A stretch of 64,000 nucleotides of DNA from Dyadobacter diqingensis (GTDB taxonomy: Bacteria > Bacteroidota > Bacteroidia > Cytophagales > Spirosomataceae): the NCBI RefSeq assembly GCF_024220585.1, contig NZ_JAMXKF010000001.1, positions 1,312,033 to 1,376,032 on the forward strand, in the 5' to 3' direction. A program made the translations under genes and the position numbers. This document shows, piece after piece, positions 53,532 to 63,345 of the stretch. The notes under the pieces are model-generated. The model was not told the DNA's origin. It was given only the letters and a program-made list of their open reading frames with translations, and ran no database searches. Positions within the stretch are counted from its first letter, which is position 1. The number at the start of each line of letters is the position of its first letter.

Positions 53532-54812
53532 ATGCCATATCTATTTACCTCGGAGTCCGTATCTGAAGGACATCCCGACAAAGTAGCTGACCAGATTTCA
53601 GATGCCCTTATTGACAATTTTTTAGCTTGGGATACCAACAGCAAAGTAGCCTGTGAAACATTGGTTACAACAGGTCAAGTAGTATTGGCAGGAGAGGTGA
53701 AAACAAATACCTATCTGGATGTACAGAAAATCACTCGTGAAGTAATCCGTAAAATCGGTTATACAAAAAGCGAGTATATGTTTGAAGCTAATTCTTGTGG
53801 TATTTTATCAGCGATCCATGATCAGAGTGCTGATATCAACCAGGGCGTTGACCGCGCAGTAGCCAGCGAAACTTTTGAAGAAAAAGCAAACGCTCAGGGC
53901 GCCGGTGACCAGGGAATGATGTTCGGTTACGCTACCCGCGAAACTGATAACTACATGCCTCTTGCACTTGATCTTGCTCATAAGATCCTTCAGGAGATGT
54001 CATACATCCGTAACAACGAGCCAAATCTTATCCAGTACCTTCGTCCTGATGCCAAGTCTCAGGTGACGATTGAATACAGCGACGAGAACGTTCCATTGCG
54101 TATCGATACGATCGTAGTTTCTACACAGCATGACGATTTCGATTCAGAAGCGACCATGCTTGCGAAAATTAAAGAAGATATCATCAACATCGTAATTCCT
54201 CGCGTTAAAGCAAAACTGACCGAGTCATTGCAGCAATTGTTTTCAGGAGATATTACTTTCCATATCAACCCAACGGGTAAATTTGTAATTGGTGGCCCTC
54301 ACGGAGACACTGGTCTTACAGGTCGTAAAATTATTGTAGATACCTACGGTGGAAAAGGTGCTCACGGTGGTGGTGCATTCTCAGGAAAAGATCCTTCCAA
54401 AGTTGACCGCTCTGCGGCATATGCAACACGTCATATCGCTAAAAACATGGTAGCTGCCGGTTTGTGTGACGAAGTTCTTGTTCAGGTATCTTATGCGATT
54501 GGTGTTGCACAGCCTTGCGGTTTGTACATCAATACTTACGGCACTTCCAAAGTTGCGGGGCATGACGGAGAAATTGCTTCTAAAATTGAGCAGATTTTTG
54601 ACTTGCGTCCTTATGCGATCGAACAACGTCTGAAACTGCGTAATCCGATCTATTCTGAAACTGCTGCGTATGGACATATGGGTCGTAAAAATGAGATCGT
54701 TAAGAAATCATTCAAGAGCGCTGACGGAAAAGAAAAAGAAGTTGAAGTTGAGCTTTTCACATGGGAAAAACTTGACTACGTAGATAAGATTAAAGAGGCT
54801 TTCGCTCTTTAA
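53532..54812 (+). CDS. metK: S-adenosylmethionine synthetase
   Basis: A 426-residue cytoplasmic enzyme that makes S-adenosylmethionine from methionine and ATP. The family signatures are intact: [18 protein letters not shown] at the start, [12 protein letters not shown] for the flexible loop region, [21 protein letters not shown] and the P-loop-like [19 protein letters not shown]. Length is slightly above the usual 380-400, with additional residues late in the protein. Codon use points to high expression. It has its own promoter and a very clear terminator. Confidence 0.97.
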   Translation: MPYLFTSESVSEGHPDKVADQISDALIDNFLAWDTNSKVACETLVTTGQVVLAGEVKTNTYLDVQKITREVIRKIGYTKSEYMFEANSCGILSAIHDQSADINQGVDRAVASETFEEKANAQGAGDQGMMFGYATRETDNYMPLALDLAHKILQEMSYIRNNEPNLIQYLRPDAKSQVTIEYSDENVPLRIDTIVVSTQHDDFDSEATMLAKIKEDIINIVIPRVKAKLTESLQQLFSGDITFHINPTGKFVIGGPHGDTGLTGRKIIVDTYGGKGAHGGGAFSGKDPSKVDRSAAYATRHIAKNMVAAGLCDEVLVQVSYAIGVAQPCGLYINTYGTSKVAGHDGEIASKIEQIFDLRPYAIEQRLKLRNPIYSETAAYGHMGRKNEIVKKSFKSADGKEKEVEVELFTWEKLDYVDKIKEAFAL

Positions 54813-54837
54813 ATTATAATAGTTATATAAATTGAAA

Positions 54838-54869
54838 TTAGGCCGGCCCATTAGCCGGCCTAATTTTTT
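54838..54869 (+). terminator. rho-independent terminator of metK
   Basis: TTAGGCCGGC (54838-54847) and GCCGGCCTAA (54854-54863), loop of six, then TTTTTT. Confidence 0.92.
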
Positions 54870-55042
54870 GCCCTATTTCCAATATTCAACATTATTTTAT
54901 TATGAATTTCAGGCATTATTTAGAATAATTCTCTGGAATGGGTAATTAATGAGTACTTTTGACTAATAATCAACCCTCTAATTCGTTGTTATGGAGTCGA
55001 ATAAAAATTATTCCTCCTTATGACCTCATCGTCAGGCCTTTT

Positions 55043-56143
55043 ATGCAGTATCAGAAAATCAAATTCACGAACAAAGAAAAATCCACTTTCTTTCCCACGC
55101 TAAGACAAAGAGTTGATCTCTATTTTTCTGAAAATGATCTGTGTAAAACCGGAGGCTCAAAAATTATCTACAAGGCTTTGTTCATGTTAAGCCTGTATAT
55201 TATTCCTTATGTTCTAATCCTTTCGGGCTTTTTCTCTGATCTGACCATGCTCGGCCTTTCGGTTATTATGGGCGTGGGCGTTGCGGGAGTCGGAATGTCG
55301 GTCATGCATGATGCGATTCATGGTTCTTTGGCAAAGTCCAATATTCTGAATAAAATCTTCGGTGGCTCGATATATCTTTTGGGAGGCAACGCATACAATT
55401 GGGAAGTTCAGCATAACCGTCTTCATCACACATATACCAACGTGCACGAAGTAGATGAAGACATTACCGGAAAATTCCTACTTCGGTTATCTTATCATGA
55501 AAAGCAGAAATATATTCACCGTTTCCAGCACATTTACGCATTTCTGCTTTATAGCCTAATGACGATTTCGTTTTTGTGGAAAGACTTCAAAGAGATTTCT
55601 CTTTTCAATAAAATGTCAGAGTCGGGTATGACTAAGCCGTATCCAAAAAAAGAATTGGTACGCCTTGTTGTAAGCAAACTGGCCTATGTCTTATTTATCT
55701 GTGTATTACCACTTTGCTTTACCTCACTTACTTTCGGAGAATGGGCTATCGGCTTTATGGCCATGCATTGCACGGCGGGAATGATTTTGAGTACCGTTTT
55801 CCAGATGGCCCACGTGGTGGAAGGAACCGACCAGCCAATGCCCGACAATGCCGGAAGTATAGAAAATGCATGGGCTGTGCATCAATTACAGACAACATCA
55901 AATTTTGCCGGTAAAAACAGATTTTTATCCTGGTATATTGGTGGACTGGATTATCAGATTGAGCACCATTTGTTCCCGTCCATTTCACATATCCATTACC
56001 ATGCGCTTTCCCCTATTGTAAGCCAGACAGCCAAAGAATTTGGTCTGGATTATAATGCAAAATCTGACTTTATGAATGCATTGGGATCACACGTAAGGAT
56101 GCTGCGAAAAATGGGAACAGAATCTTCTTTGACAATTGCTTAA
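55043..56143 (+). CDS. membrane fatty acid desaturase
   Basis: A 366-residue membrane-bound di-iron enzyme that introduces a double bond into acyl chains. The three histidine boxes are present: HDAIHG, HNRLHHTYTN and QIEHHLFPSI, the last with Gln in place of the first His as in front-end desaturases, though no cytochrome b5 domain is attached. Hydrophobic segments flank the boxes (LSLYIIPYVLILSGFFSDL; LAYVLFICVLPLCF). The ATG at 55043 (MQYQKIKF) fits relatives; the frame is open upstream to a TTG at 54959, which is less likely. It is convergent with the RND pump gene, 15 bases apart. Confidence 0.92.
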   Translation: MQYQKIKFTNKEKSTFFPTLRQRVDLYFSENDLCKTGGSKIIYKALFMLSLYIIPYVLILSGFFSDLTMLGLSVIMGVGVAGVGMSVMHDAIHGSLAKSNILNKIFGGSIYLLGGNAYNWEVQHNRLHHTYTNVHEVDEDITGKFLLRLSYHEKQKYIHRFQHIYAFLLYSLMTISFLWKDFKEISLFNKMSESGMTKPYPKKELVRLVVSKLAYVLFICVLPLCFTSLTFGEWAIGFMAMHCTAGMILSTVFQMAHVVEGTDQPMPDNAGSIENAWAVHQLQTTSNFAGKNRFLSWYIGGLDYQIEHHLFPSISHIHYHALSPIVSQTAKEFGLDYNAKSDFMNALGSHVRMLRKMGTESSLTIA

Positions 56144-56158
56144 ACCCCAAAGAAGATT

Positions 56159-59100
56159 TTACACGTGAGCTTGCTCGTCGATCTCGCTCTCCCTTGCAAT
56201 TCTCTCGATCATTTTCATTTTTTCCAGATCCTTTTCCCTCGACAGGAAAGTATACATAGCCGGAATCACGTAAAGTGTTAAGACAAGAGAGAATAGTAAT
56301 CCTCCCATAATCACAATCCCCATCGACATACGGCTGCGTCCTGCCGAACCAAGTGCCATCGCAATGGGCAGTGCTCCCAGGATCGTTGCCAAACTGGTCA
56401 TCAGGATAGGGCGAAAACGAAGCGTAGCCGCTTCCAGAGCAGCTTCCTTAATTCCCAGTCCTGTCTCCCTCAACTGATTGGCAAATTCCACAATCAGAAT
56501 ACCATTTTTCGTTACCAGTCCAATCAGCATGATCATCCCGATCTGGCTGAAAATATTAAGCGTCTGGTTAAAATACCAAAGTGAAAATACCGCTCCGCCA
56601 ATGGCCAGAGGGACCGTAATCATGATAATGAACGGATCTATAAAACTTTCGAACTGGGCGGCCAGAATAAAGTATATCAGGATCAAAGCCAGGAAAAACG
56701 AAAACAGTGTATTCGAAGAACTTTCCGCATAATCGCGTGAAGAACCACTTAACGAGGTCTGGATCGCTTCATCGTTGAGCTTATCCCGAATCTTGTCCAT
56801 CGCTGCAATACCATCACCAATGGTTTTTCCAGGTGCCAATGAAGCCTGAACCGTCGCACTCATGTAGCGGTTAAAGTGGAAAAGTTGTGGCGGACTGCTT
56901 TCCTCAACTGTTTTGACAATATTATCCAGCTGAATAAGGTTTCCGTTAGAGCTTCTGACAAACATACTTTTCAAGTCGAGCGGTTCATCCCGGTTTACTC
57001 TGTCGTACTGCCCAATCACCTGATACTGACGCCCGTTCATTGTAAAATACCCGAAACGCTGTCCGGCAAAGGCAAATTGCATCGTTTGCGCCACATCCTG
57101 AACAGATATTCCTAACGATTTCGCTTTTTCACGATCGATCATGATCTGCAATTCGGGCTTGCTGAATTTTAGGTTAACGTCTGTAATCGCAAAAGTCGGG
57201 TCATTGGAAGCTTCTTCCATAAATTCTGGAAGATATTCCCGTAATTTCTCAAAGTCAGGCGCCTGGATCACATATTGCACCGGCAAGCCTCCTCTTGAAT
57301 CCACAGCGATCGTCTGCTGCTGTACCACAAATGATTTTGCATCGGGGAAACGTTTCAGCTGTTTGGTGATAAAATCTGCAATTTGCTGCTGAGATTCCTT
57401 TCTTTCCATCCGGTCAGTAAGTGCAATCCTGCCGCTTCCCGTATTGGCGGCTCCCAAACCTGAATTTCCGGGAGAAGTGATCAGCATAATTCCCTTCTTT
57501 CCAGGCATGGAATCCATTAACATCTGCCCCACATTCTGGACATATTTATCGGTAAATTCAAACGAAGAGCCCTCCGGCGCAGTCATCTGAATCCTGAACC
57601 AGTTACGGTCATCCAATGGCGCCAGTTCCGATTGAAGATCTTTTCCAAAAAACCAGATCATCCCCACTGTCAGGAAAATAAGCGGGATAGCAACCCATCG
57701 TACCTTCAAAAACTGCCCCAGAGCTTCTCCATAACTATTGGTCAGATTGACAAAAAATGGCTCAGTTTTTTCATAAAACCAGCTCTTTTTATGTGTTTTA
57801 CGAACCAGATAAGCATTTAACATCGGTGTCAATGTCAGGGAAACAAAGGCAGAAACAAGTACCGCAGCCGAAATCACGATCCCGAATTCCCGGAACAGTT
57901 TTCCTACAAACCCCTGCATAAATATCACCGGAAGGAAAACCGATGCCAGTGTTATCGATGTTGAAAGAACGGCAAAAATGATTTCATTGGAGCCTTTGAT
58001 GGCCGCCTCAATGGGGCTCATCCCCTCTTCGATCTTCTTGAAGATATTTTCCGTGACCACGATCCCGTCATCCACCACCAAACCTGTCGCCAAAACAATG
58101 GCCAGCAAAGTCAGTACGTTAATGGAGAAACCCATGATGTACATAATGAAAAACGTTCCGATCAGAGAAACCGGAATGTCGATCAGAGGCCGGAAAGCGA
58201 TAAGCCAGTCGCGGAAGAACAGATAAATGATAATAACCACCAGAATGATCGCGATCAGAAGCGTTTCTCCCACTTCCTCAATCGATCTCTTTACAAAAAT
58301 GGTATTGTCAATCAGCGTATCCAGCTCATAATCCTTCGGTAATTCCTTCTTGATCTCGGCCAGACGTTTATTAACTTCTTCGGAAATATTGATATAATTT
58401 GCACCCGGCATCGGCGAAATCGCCAGACCGATCATCGGCACGTTATTCAAACGCAGGATCGTCTCTTCATTTTCAGGCCCTAACAGAGCATGCCCTATAT
58501 CTTTTAAATGAATGGTTTGCGTTGTGGTGTTTTTAACGATCATCTCGTTAAAATCATCTTCCGTCCTAAACCTTCCCACCGTTTTAACCGTTAATTCCGT
58601 ATTGTCGCCGGCCAGCTTCCCACTTGGCAATTCCACATTTTCCTTATCCAAAGCGGATTTGACATCTTGTGTTGTTACGCCCAGAGACGCCATTTTGACA
58701 GGATCCATCCAGATGCGCATGGCATATTTTTTCTGACCAAAAATGCGGATTTCGCTTACCCCTTCGATCGTTTGTAAACGCTGGGCTATTACATTTTCCG
58801 CATAATCACTCACTTCCAAATGCGACCGGGTATTGCTTTGAAAAGTAAGTACGATAATAGGTTCAGAGTTCGCATCGGCCTTACTCACTACCGGCGGTCC
58901 GTCGATATCCAAAGGAAGCGTCCGGGATGCTGAACCCACTTTATCGCGTACGTCGTTTGCCGCACGTTCCATATCCACGCCGATATCAAATTCAACGGTA
59001 ATCTGGCTCGTTCCCTGGCTGCTGGTCGAGTTAATCGACTTGATTCCTTCGATGCTGTTCAGCTGTTTTTCCAGCGGTTCCGTAATCTGAGATTCGATGA

Positions 59101-59272
59101 TATCCGCATTGGCACCTGTGTAACTGGTACGAATCGAAACCACCGGCGGGTCGATAGAAGGAAATTCCCTCATTCCGAGAAATTTGTAACCGAGAAACCC
59201 GAACAAAATGATGAGTAGGTTCATCACAATGGCTAAAACCGGGCGCTTGATCGAGAGCGTTGAAATACTCAT
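56159..59272 (-). CDS. RND-family efflux pump inner-membrane transporter
   Basis: A 1037-residue proton-driven antiporter of the HAE1/AcrB group with twelve membrane segments and two large periplasmic loops. The start ISTLSIKRPVLAIVMN, the segment GMREFPSIDPPVVSI and the proton-relay region LTLLAIVLATGLVVDDGIVVTENIF (key part GLVVDDGIVV with paired Asp) are typical. It would export drugs, dyes or lipids together with the adaptor encoded just upstream. No outer-membrane channel gene of the TolC type is next to it, so a channel encoded elsewhere is needed. Confidence 0.95.
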   Translation of the reverse strand: MSISTLSIKRPVLAIVMNLLIILFGFLGYKFLGMREFPSIDPPVVSIRTSYTGANADIIESQITEPLEKQLNSIEGIKSINSTSSQGTSQITVEFDIGVDMERAANDVRDKVGSASRTLPLDIDGPPVVSKADANSEPIIVLTFQSNTRSHLEVSDYAENVIAQRLQTIEGVSEIRIFGQKKYAMRIWMDPVKMASLGVTTQDVKSALDKENVELPSGKLAGDNTELTVKTVGRFRTEDDFNEMIVKNTTTQTIHLKDIGHALLGPENEETILRLNNVPMIGLAISPMPGANYINISEEVNKRLAEIKKELPKDYELDTLIDNTIFVKRSIEEVGETLLIAIILVVIIIYLFFRDWLIAFRPLIDIPVSLIGTFFIMYIMGFSINVLTLLAIVLATGLVVDDGIVVTENIFKKIEEGMSPIEAAIKGSNEIIFAVLSTSITLASVFLPVIFMQGFVGKLFREFGIVISAAVLVSAFVSLTLTPMLNAYLVRKTHKKSWFYEKTEPFFVNLTNSYGEALGQFLKVRWVAIPLIFLTVGMIWFFGKDLQSELAPLDDRNWFRIQMTAPEGSSFEFTDKYVQNVGQMLMDSMPGKKGIMLITSPGNSGLGAANTGSGRIALTDRMERKESQQQIADFITKQLKRFPDAKSFVVQQQTIAVDSRGGLPVQYVIQAPDFEKLREYLPEFMEEASNDPTFAITDVNLKFSKPELQIMIDREKAKSLGISVQDVAQTMQFAFAGQRFGYFTMNGRQYQVIGQYDRVNRDEPLDLKSMFVRSSNGNLIQLDNIVKTVEESSPPQLFHFNRYMSATVQASLAPGKTIGDGIAAMDKIRDKLNDEAIQTSLSGSSRDYAESSSNTLFSFFLALILIYFILAAQFESFIDPFIIMITVPLAIGGAVFSLWYFNQTLNIFSQIGMIMLIGLVTKNGILIVEFANQLRETGLGIKEAALEAATLRFRPILMTSLATILGALPIAMALGSAGRSRMSMGIVIMGGLLFSLVLTLYVIPAMYTFLSREKDLEKMKMIERIARESEIDEQAHV

Positions 59273-59323
59273 AATGAATTGATATTTGTTACGCGGTAAC
59301 CGCGATGGAAAGTCGGATGCTGA

Positions 59324-60391
59324 TTATTTTACCTTGACTGCCGAGCTTGGTTTTAAAGCCATGATACCCGAAGTAATCAGAGAGTCGCCAGGCTGTAACC
59401 CATCCAAAACCTGAATCTTTTTGTCTGTACGTAAACCGGTTGTGACCATAACTTCCTCGGCCTTCCCATTTTTCACAACAAAAACCTTCTTGCCTTTCAG
59501 CACCGGTACAATTGCCTCCGTCGGGATCATCACAGCCTTGTGATTTGCTGCCAGATTTGCTTTCACTTTTACAAACATTCCCGGTACAAATTTACCGGCA
59601 GGGTTTGCCGCAGTAGCCCGGATCCGTAACGTACGCAGACTTTCATCCACCTTTGGGTCCAGCGCGATCACCTTTGCAGAATAGTTGAACACATCACCAT
59701 CCAGATTAAATGTAAGCTGGCCACCCGCACGAATATCGGATGCATATTTTTCAGGAACGGTAAAATCAATTTTGATCGGATTGCTCTGCACAATCGTTGC
59801 GATGGGCGTACCCGGAGCCAGATATGCTCCTTCACTAATATTTTTCAACCCGATTCTGCCGCTGAACGGGGCACGGATTTCCGTTTTTTCCAGCTGTGAC
59901 TCGATCACCTCTTTTTCAGCATCCAGCACACGGATATTGTTGGAAGTCACATCGTATTCTTCCAGATTAATGGCCTCGACTTTCAGCAGTTTCTGTTGAC
60001 GCAACTCTATTTTCCGCGCAAGTTCCTGATTGTAATTCACTTTTTGGAGCTGCGCTTTTAATTCACGGTCGTTAATTTTAGCAATCAGCTGCCCTTTCGT
60101 AATGTAGGCTCCTTCCTGAATATTCAGTTTTACTAAGCGGCCCGAAATTTCAGACATCAGGTTAACCTCTTCGTTTGGCAAAACTGTTCCCGATGCGAAA
60201 ATCTGGTTATCGACCGTTTCCATACCCACCACATACACATTCACAGGAATTGCCGATGTGCCTGCCGACTTCCCGCCCCCCTTGCCTCCACTCGCTCCGC
60301 CTGATTTATCACTTTCCGATTTAGGAAATACATAAATTTTTCCCAGAACGAGAATGATCATAATAGCACCAATCAAAATTACTGTACGCAT
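59324..60391 (-). CDS. RND efflux periplasmic adaptor (membrane fusion protein)
   Basis: A 355-residue protein with one N-terminal membrane anchor (about 3-22), a Gly/Ser-rich linker, then the adaptor domains: lipoyl/barrel-sandwich halves (NLMSEISGRLVKLNIQEGAYITKGQLIAKI and KTEIRAPFSGRIGLKNISEGAYLAPG, cited as the first motif SEISGRLVKLNIQEGAY), a short coiled hairpin (about 110-155), a beta-barrel domain and a membrane-proximal domain. It couples the inner-membrane pump to an outer channel. It is the first gene of a two-gene operon and lies 51 bases before the transporter gene. Confidence 0.93.
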   Translation of the reverse strand: MRTVILIGAIMIILVLGKIYVFPKSESDKSGGASGGKGGGKSAGTSAIPVNVYVVGMETVDNQIFASGTVLPNEEVNLMSEISGRLVKLNIQEGAYITKGQLIAKINDRELKAQLQKVNYNQELARKIELRQQKLLKVEAINLEEYDVTSNNIRVLDAEKEVIESQLEKTEIRAPFSGRIGLKNISEGAYLAPGTPIATIVQSNPIKIDFTVPEKYASDIRAGGQLTFNLDGDVFNYSAKVIALDPKVDESLRTLRIRATAANPAGKFVPGMFVKVKANLAANHKAVMIPTEAIVPVLKGKKVFVVKNGKAEEVMVTTGLRTDKKIQVLDGLQPGDSLITSGIMALKPSSAVKVK

Positions 60392-60666
60392 ATGCTGTAA
60401 AACTAAATTCTGTACAATTTGTATCTATATAAATTATATTTCCTTAAACGTCGTATTTAAAGATAGTTCATATTGTACAAAGCGGCAACGAGCGGGTTTT
60501 ATACTTTTCCTGATTGTTAATTATTGTGAATGGATGTTGTTAGAACGTTAATTTGGAAACTTTCACAAGTAACCACTCCAAATCGTCGAACTTGTCAGGC
60601 AGTTACTTTCAATGAAAATTTTTTACATATTTGTCAAGATCGACAATTTCTCCCCAAACAGTTACA

Positions 60667-61089
60667 ATGAAAAGAATATTAGCCAGTTCATTATTAGCCG
60701 TACTATTCTGTTTTTCTTTTACAAAGTGTACACTAATACAAAAAAATAAATTAGACACAAGACTCCTTGGAAGCTGGCATGGTTCTGAAAAAGACAACCA
60801 GAAAAAAAATTTAACAAAATACTGGATTCAGCATCGGTTTGATGATGGAACATTTATACTTCTTTTCACCACCATAGATAATGGTGAAGTTGACAGTTTT
60901 GTGGAAAAAGGTAAATGGTGGGTTGAAAATGGTGTTTTCCATGAACTACATTTTATATCCGGAAAAACAGACACTTACTCCTATCAATATGAGGATAAAA
61001 ATTCGGTAAAGTTTAAAGCAAAAAGTATGGGCGTAGCATTGGAGAATGACCAGTATGAATTCAATGAGACTAAAATTGATGAGAATTAA
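60667..61089 (+). CDS. small lipoprotein, lipocalin-like pattern
   Basis: A 140-residue protein with a signal peptide and possible lipobox (FSFTKC). The mature part starts with LLGSWHGSEKDNQK and alternates short strands (FDDGTFILLFTT, EKGKWWVENGVFHELHF, TYSYQYEDKN), reminding of the lipocalin-like domain found in small Bacteroidota lipoproteins. No function can be given. The ATG at 60667 is preferred over a start 36 bases upstream. Its 3' end overlaps the convergent aminotransferase gene by 20 bases. The divergent RND adaptor gene begins 275 bases upstream; the gap shows no clear promoter. Confidence 0.72.
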   Translation: MKRILASSLLAVLFCFSFTKCTLIQKNKLDTRLLGSWHGSEKDNQKKNLTKYWIQHRFDDGTFILLFTTIDNGEVDSFVEKGKWWVENGVFHELHFISGKTDTYSYQYEDKNSVKFKAKSMGVALENDQYEFNETKIDEN

Positions 61090-62296
61090 CACCATTCTGA
61101 ATCTTCAAAACCGCCTCAACAAACCATTCCATATCCGCACGATCTCCCAACATCCCATACTGCAAAATCCAGACGGCGTCGGTGCTGCAAGCCTGTTCAG
61201 CGACCGGGCACCAAACCTGGGTGTAATCCACAGTTTCAGGAATGGCGTAACACATAAAATTTTTGTTCTGAAAAAGCGGCTGCTTGTACAACGGGTGCGG
61301 ATAACCTTTAAAACAGGGAACCCCCTCAGCAGCAAGCATCTCTACGAATCTGTCTTTTTGAATACCGCCGAATTTCGATGCGTTATATTTAAAAATATAG
61401 ATATGATAACAGTGTTTCGTAATCTCCACGCCTCTGGTCAGCGGTGAAATCCCATCCACTTTTTGCAGCAATTCATTCAGATAAAGTCCATTTTCATTTC
61501 TACGTGCTGTTTGTTCTTCCAATCTTTGCAACTGGTTCGAAAGTAAAACCGCCTGCATCTGAGTGATTCGATAATTACAGCCCGGATTATAATGATCATA
61601 CCACTGACCGCCTTCCACCCGCCCGACATTTCGCAGCGAATTCATCATGGCATATAAATCATCATCATCCGTGACTACCATGCCGCCTTCTCCTGCCGTA
61701 AGATTTTTCGACGATTGAAAACTAAAACTGCCAGCATCACCGATAGAACCCAATTTCTTTCCCTTGTATTCAGCGCCATGTGCATGCGCAGCGTCCTCAA
61801 TGATGCGTAAATGATGCCTCCTTGCAATATCCATTATCGCATCCATGTCACAGGCGAGCCCGCCAAAATGTACCGGAATAATGACTTTTGTTTTCTCAGT
61901 TATCGCTGCTTCCAGCTTTGTGTGGTCAAGATTATAAGTCTCGGGATGAATATCCACAAAAACCGGGACACAATTACATTCAATCACAACCGAGGCCGTC
62001 GCGATGAACGTATAAGGTGGTACGATGACTTCATCACCGGGTTTTACACCACAAGCAATTAAAGCCAGCCGAAGCGACACCGAGCCATTCACGCAGCTGA
62101 CTGCATATTTACTGCCACAAAAAGTGGCGAATTCTTTTTCAAATTTTTCCACCAAATCCCCACAATCAGGATTTCCCCATTTTCCACTCGCAACCACATC
62201 AGCTACTGCCTGAACTTCCTGATCATCAAATATGGGCCAGGGAAATGTTTTGGTAATCTGTTTTAGACCGCCGTTTATTGCGAGATGGGTGCTCAT
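61070..62296 (-). CDS. DegT/DnrJ/EryC1/StrS-family aminotransferase
   Basis: A 408-residue PLP enzyme of the sugar-aminotransferase family. The Schiff-base lysine is K197 in SFSFQSSKNLTAGEGG, and PLP contacts lie in EDAAHAHGAEYKGKKLGS and PPYTFIATASV. Relatives transfer amino groups to keto-sugars or cyclitols, and the start AINGGLKQITKTFPWPIFDD resembles members linked with inositol or AHBA-type substrates. There are no sugar-nucleotide genes around it, so the substrate is open; a catabolic or secondary-metabolite role is possible. It is a single gene convergent with the small lipoprotein gene. Confidence 0.9.
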   Translation of the reverse strand: MSTHLAINGGLKQITKTFPWPIFDDQEVQAVADVVASGKWGNPDCGDLVEKFEKEFATFCGSKYAVSCVNGSVSLRLALIACGVKPGDEVIVPPYTFIATASVVIECNCVPVFVDIHPETYNLDHTKLEAAITEKTKVIIPVHFGGLACDMDAIMDIARRHHLRIIEDAAHAHGAEYKGKKLGSIGDAGSFSFQSSKNLTAGEGGMVVTDDDDLYAMMNSLRNVGRVEGGQWYDHYNPGCNYRITQMQAVLLSNQLQRLEEQTARRNENGLYLNELLQKVDGISPLTRGVEITKHCYHIYIFKYNASKFGGIQKDRFVEMLAAEGVPCFKGYPHPLYKQPLFQNKNFMCYAIPETVDYTQVWCPVAEQACSTDAVWILQYGMLGDRADMEWFVEAVLKIQNGVNSHQF

Positions 62297-62424
62297 AGTT
62301 TATGGTTCAGAAGTTCTATGGCTTAATACCTTTATGGGCGAACATCGGACTATTGAATAAAAAACTTTTTTAATATATAATTTTCTTTTATGTTTAATTA
62401 GTTTTACCGAATTGCAGCTGAGCC

Positions 62425-63231
62425 ATGAACCGAATTACATTTATTCTTTTGCTATCATTACTGTCAATTCATCAATGTTATGTAGCTTCTGCAATAACAA
62501 CGGTTGATAAACTTATTTTTCAAGGGAAAGAAATAAGGTTATTGGCAAATCCACTCGATGATCTTCCGCAAGACTCTTCCCGGATCCGGATTGATCGTGA
62601 AAAGAAAGAGTGTCTGAAACAAGACTGCTGGAAAGGTTATCAGGCCGAATGGACCATTATTGACAATCAACTTTATTTAACGGCAATTTATGGCTGCTGC
62701 TTTACGGAAACAGGAAAAAAATCTGATCTCGAATATATATTCGGCGACAAAGTAATAAACGGAAGAGTCAAGGCTGATTGGGTTACGGGGCTTTACTTTG
62801 CCGAGGACAAGTATCTTTTCTCAGTTTATGACTATACTGTCTATAAAACAGAATTCAAATTTCAATTCAGAACTGGACGCCTTACTGATGTGGAAACCTA
62901 TGACAATTCCCGTTCTAGGTCGTCCATCTACTGCGGGGATTCAAGAAAATTATTTGAATACATCTATTCCAATATCCGATGGCACGCGTTACCCGATGTA
63001 AACACCGACAGCAGTCGAGTTTTTGTAAGTTTTTCCGCGAATGAAGAGGGTCTTATTGATAGCGTTCAAGTCCTCAGAGGCCGAAATTCCATTTTTAATC
63101 AGGAAGTTATACGGGTGATAAAATCAATTCCCGGGTGGTGTGTTCTGTATCAGAAAGGTCAATTCAAGAGGATACACTATAACTATCCGATTGCGTTCAA
63201 TCGCGAGCTTTTTGAACGTTATAAAAAGTAG
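62425..63231 (+). CDS. exported protein with TonB-C-like domain
   Basis: A 268-residue protein with a signal peptide (MNRITFILLLSLLSIHQCY). The first 190 residues are not recognised; a cysteine pair pattern (CLKQDCW and YGCCF) is striking. The last 75 residues follow the TonB C-terminal pattern: VFVSFSANEEGLIDSVQVLRGR, then EVIRVIKSIPGW, a basic loop and YNYPIAFN. The usual N-terminal membrane anchor and proline-rich linker of TonB are missing, so it is unlikely to energise receptors and may instead be a periplasmic binding or decoy form of the fold. It is close to a multi-spanning membrane protein gene on the same strand. Confidence 0.7.
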   Translation: MNRITFILLLSLLSIHQCYVASAITTVDKLIFQGKEIRLLANPLDDLPQDSSRIRIDREKKECLKQDCWKGYQAEWTIIDNQLYLTAIYGCCFTETGKKSDLEYIFGDKVINGRVKADWVTGLYFAEDKYLFSVYDYTVYKTEFKFQFRTGRLTDVETYDNSRSRSSIYCGDSRKLFEYIYSNIRWHALPDVNTDSSRVFVSFSANEEGLIDSVQVLRGRNSIFNQEVIRVIKSIPGWCVLYQKGQFKRIHYNYPIAFNRELFERYKK

Positions 63232-63345
63232 GAAATTATTCCAGATCCAATGTTTTATCCCAACGGAAAAAATAGTCCATTTTTTCCGTTTTGTGGTATT
63301 TACCAAAGTACCCAAAACTATTTCCTCCGAAAACCCGCCAGGTCC

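Noticed and set aside
54959..55042. Upstream TTG start for the desaturase
   Set aside because: The ATG at 55043 gives the N-terminus typical of the family; the extension looks unrelated.
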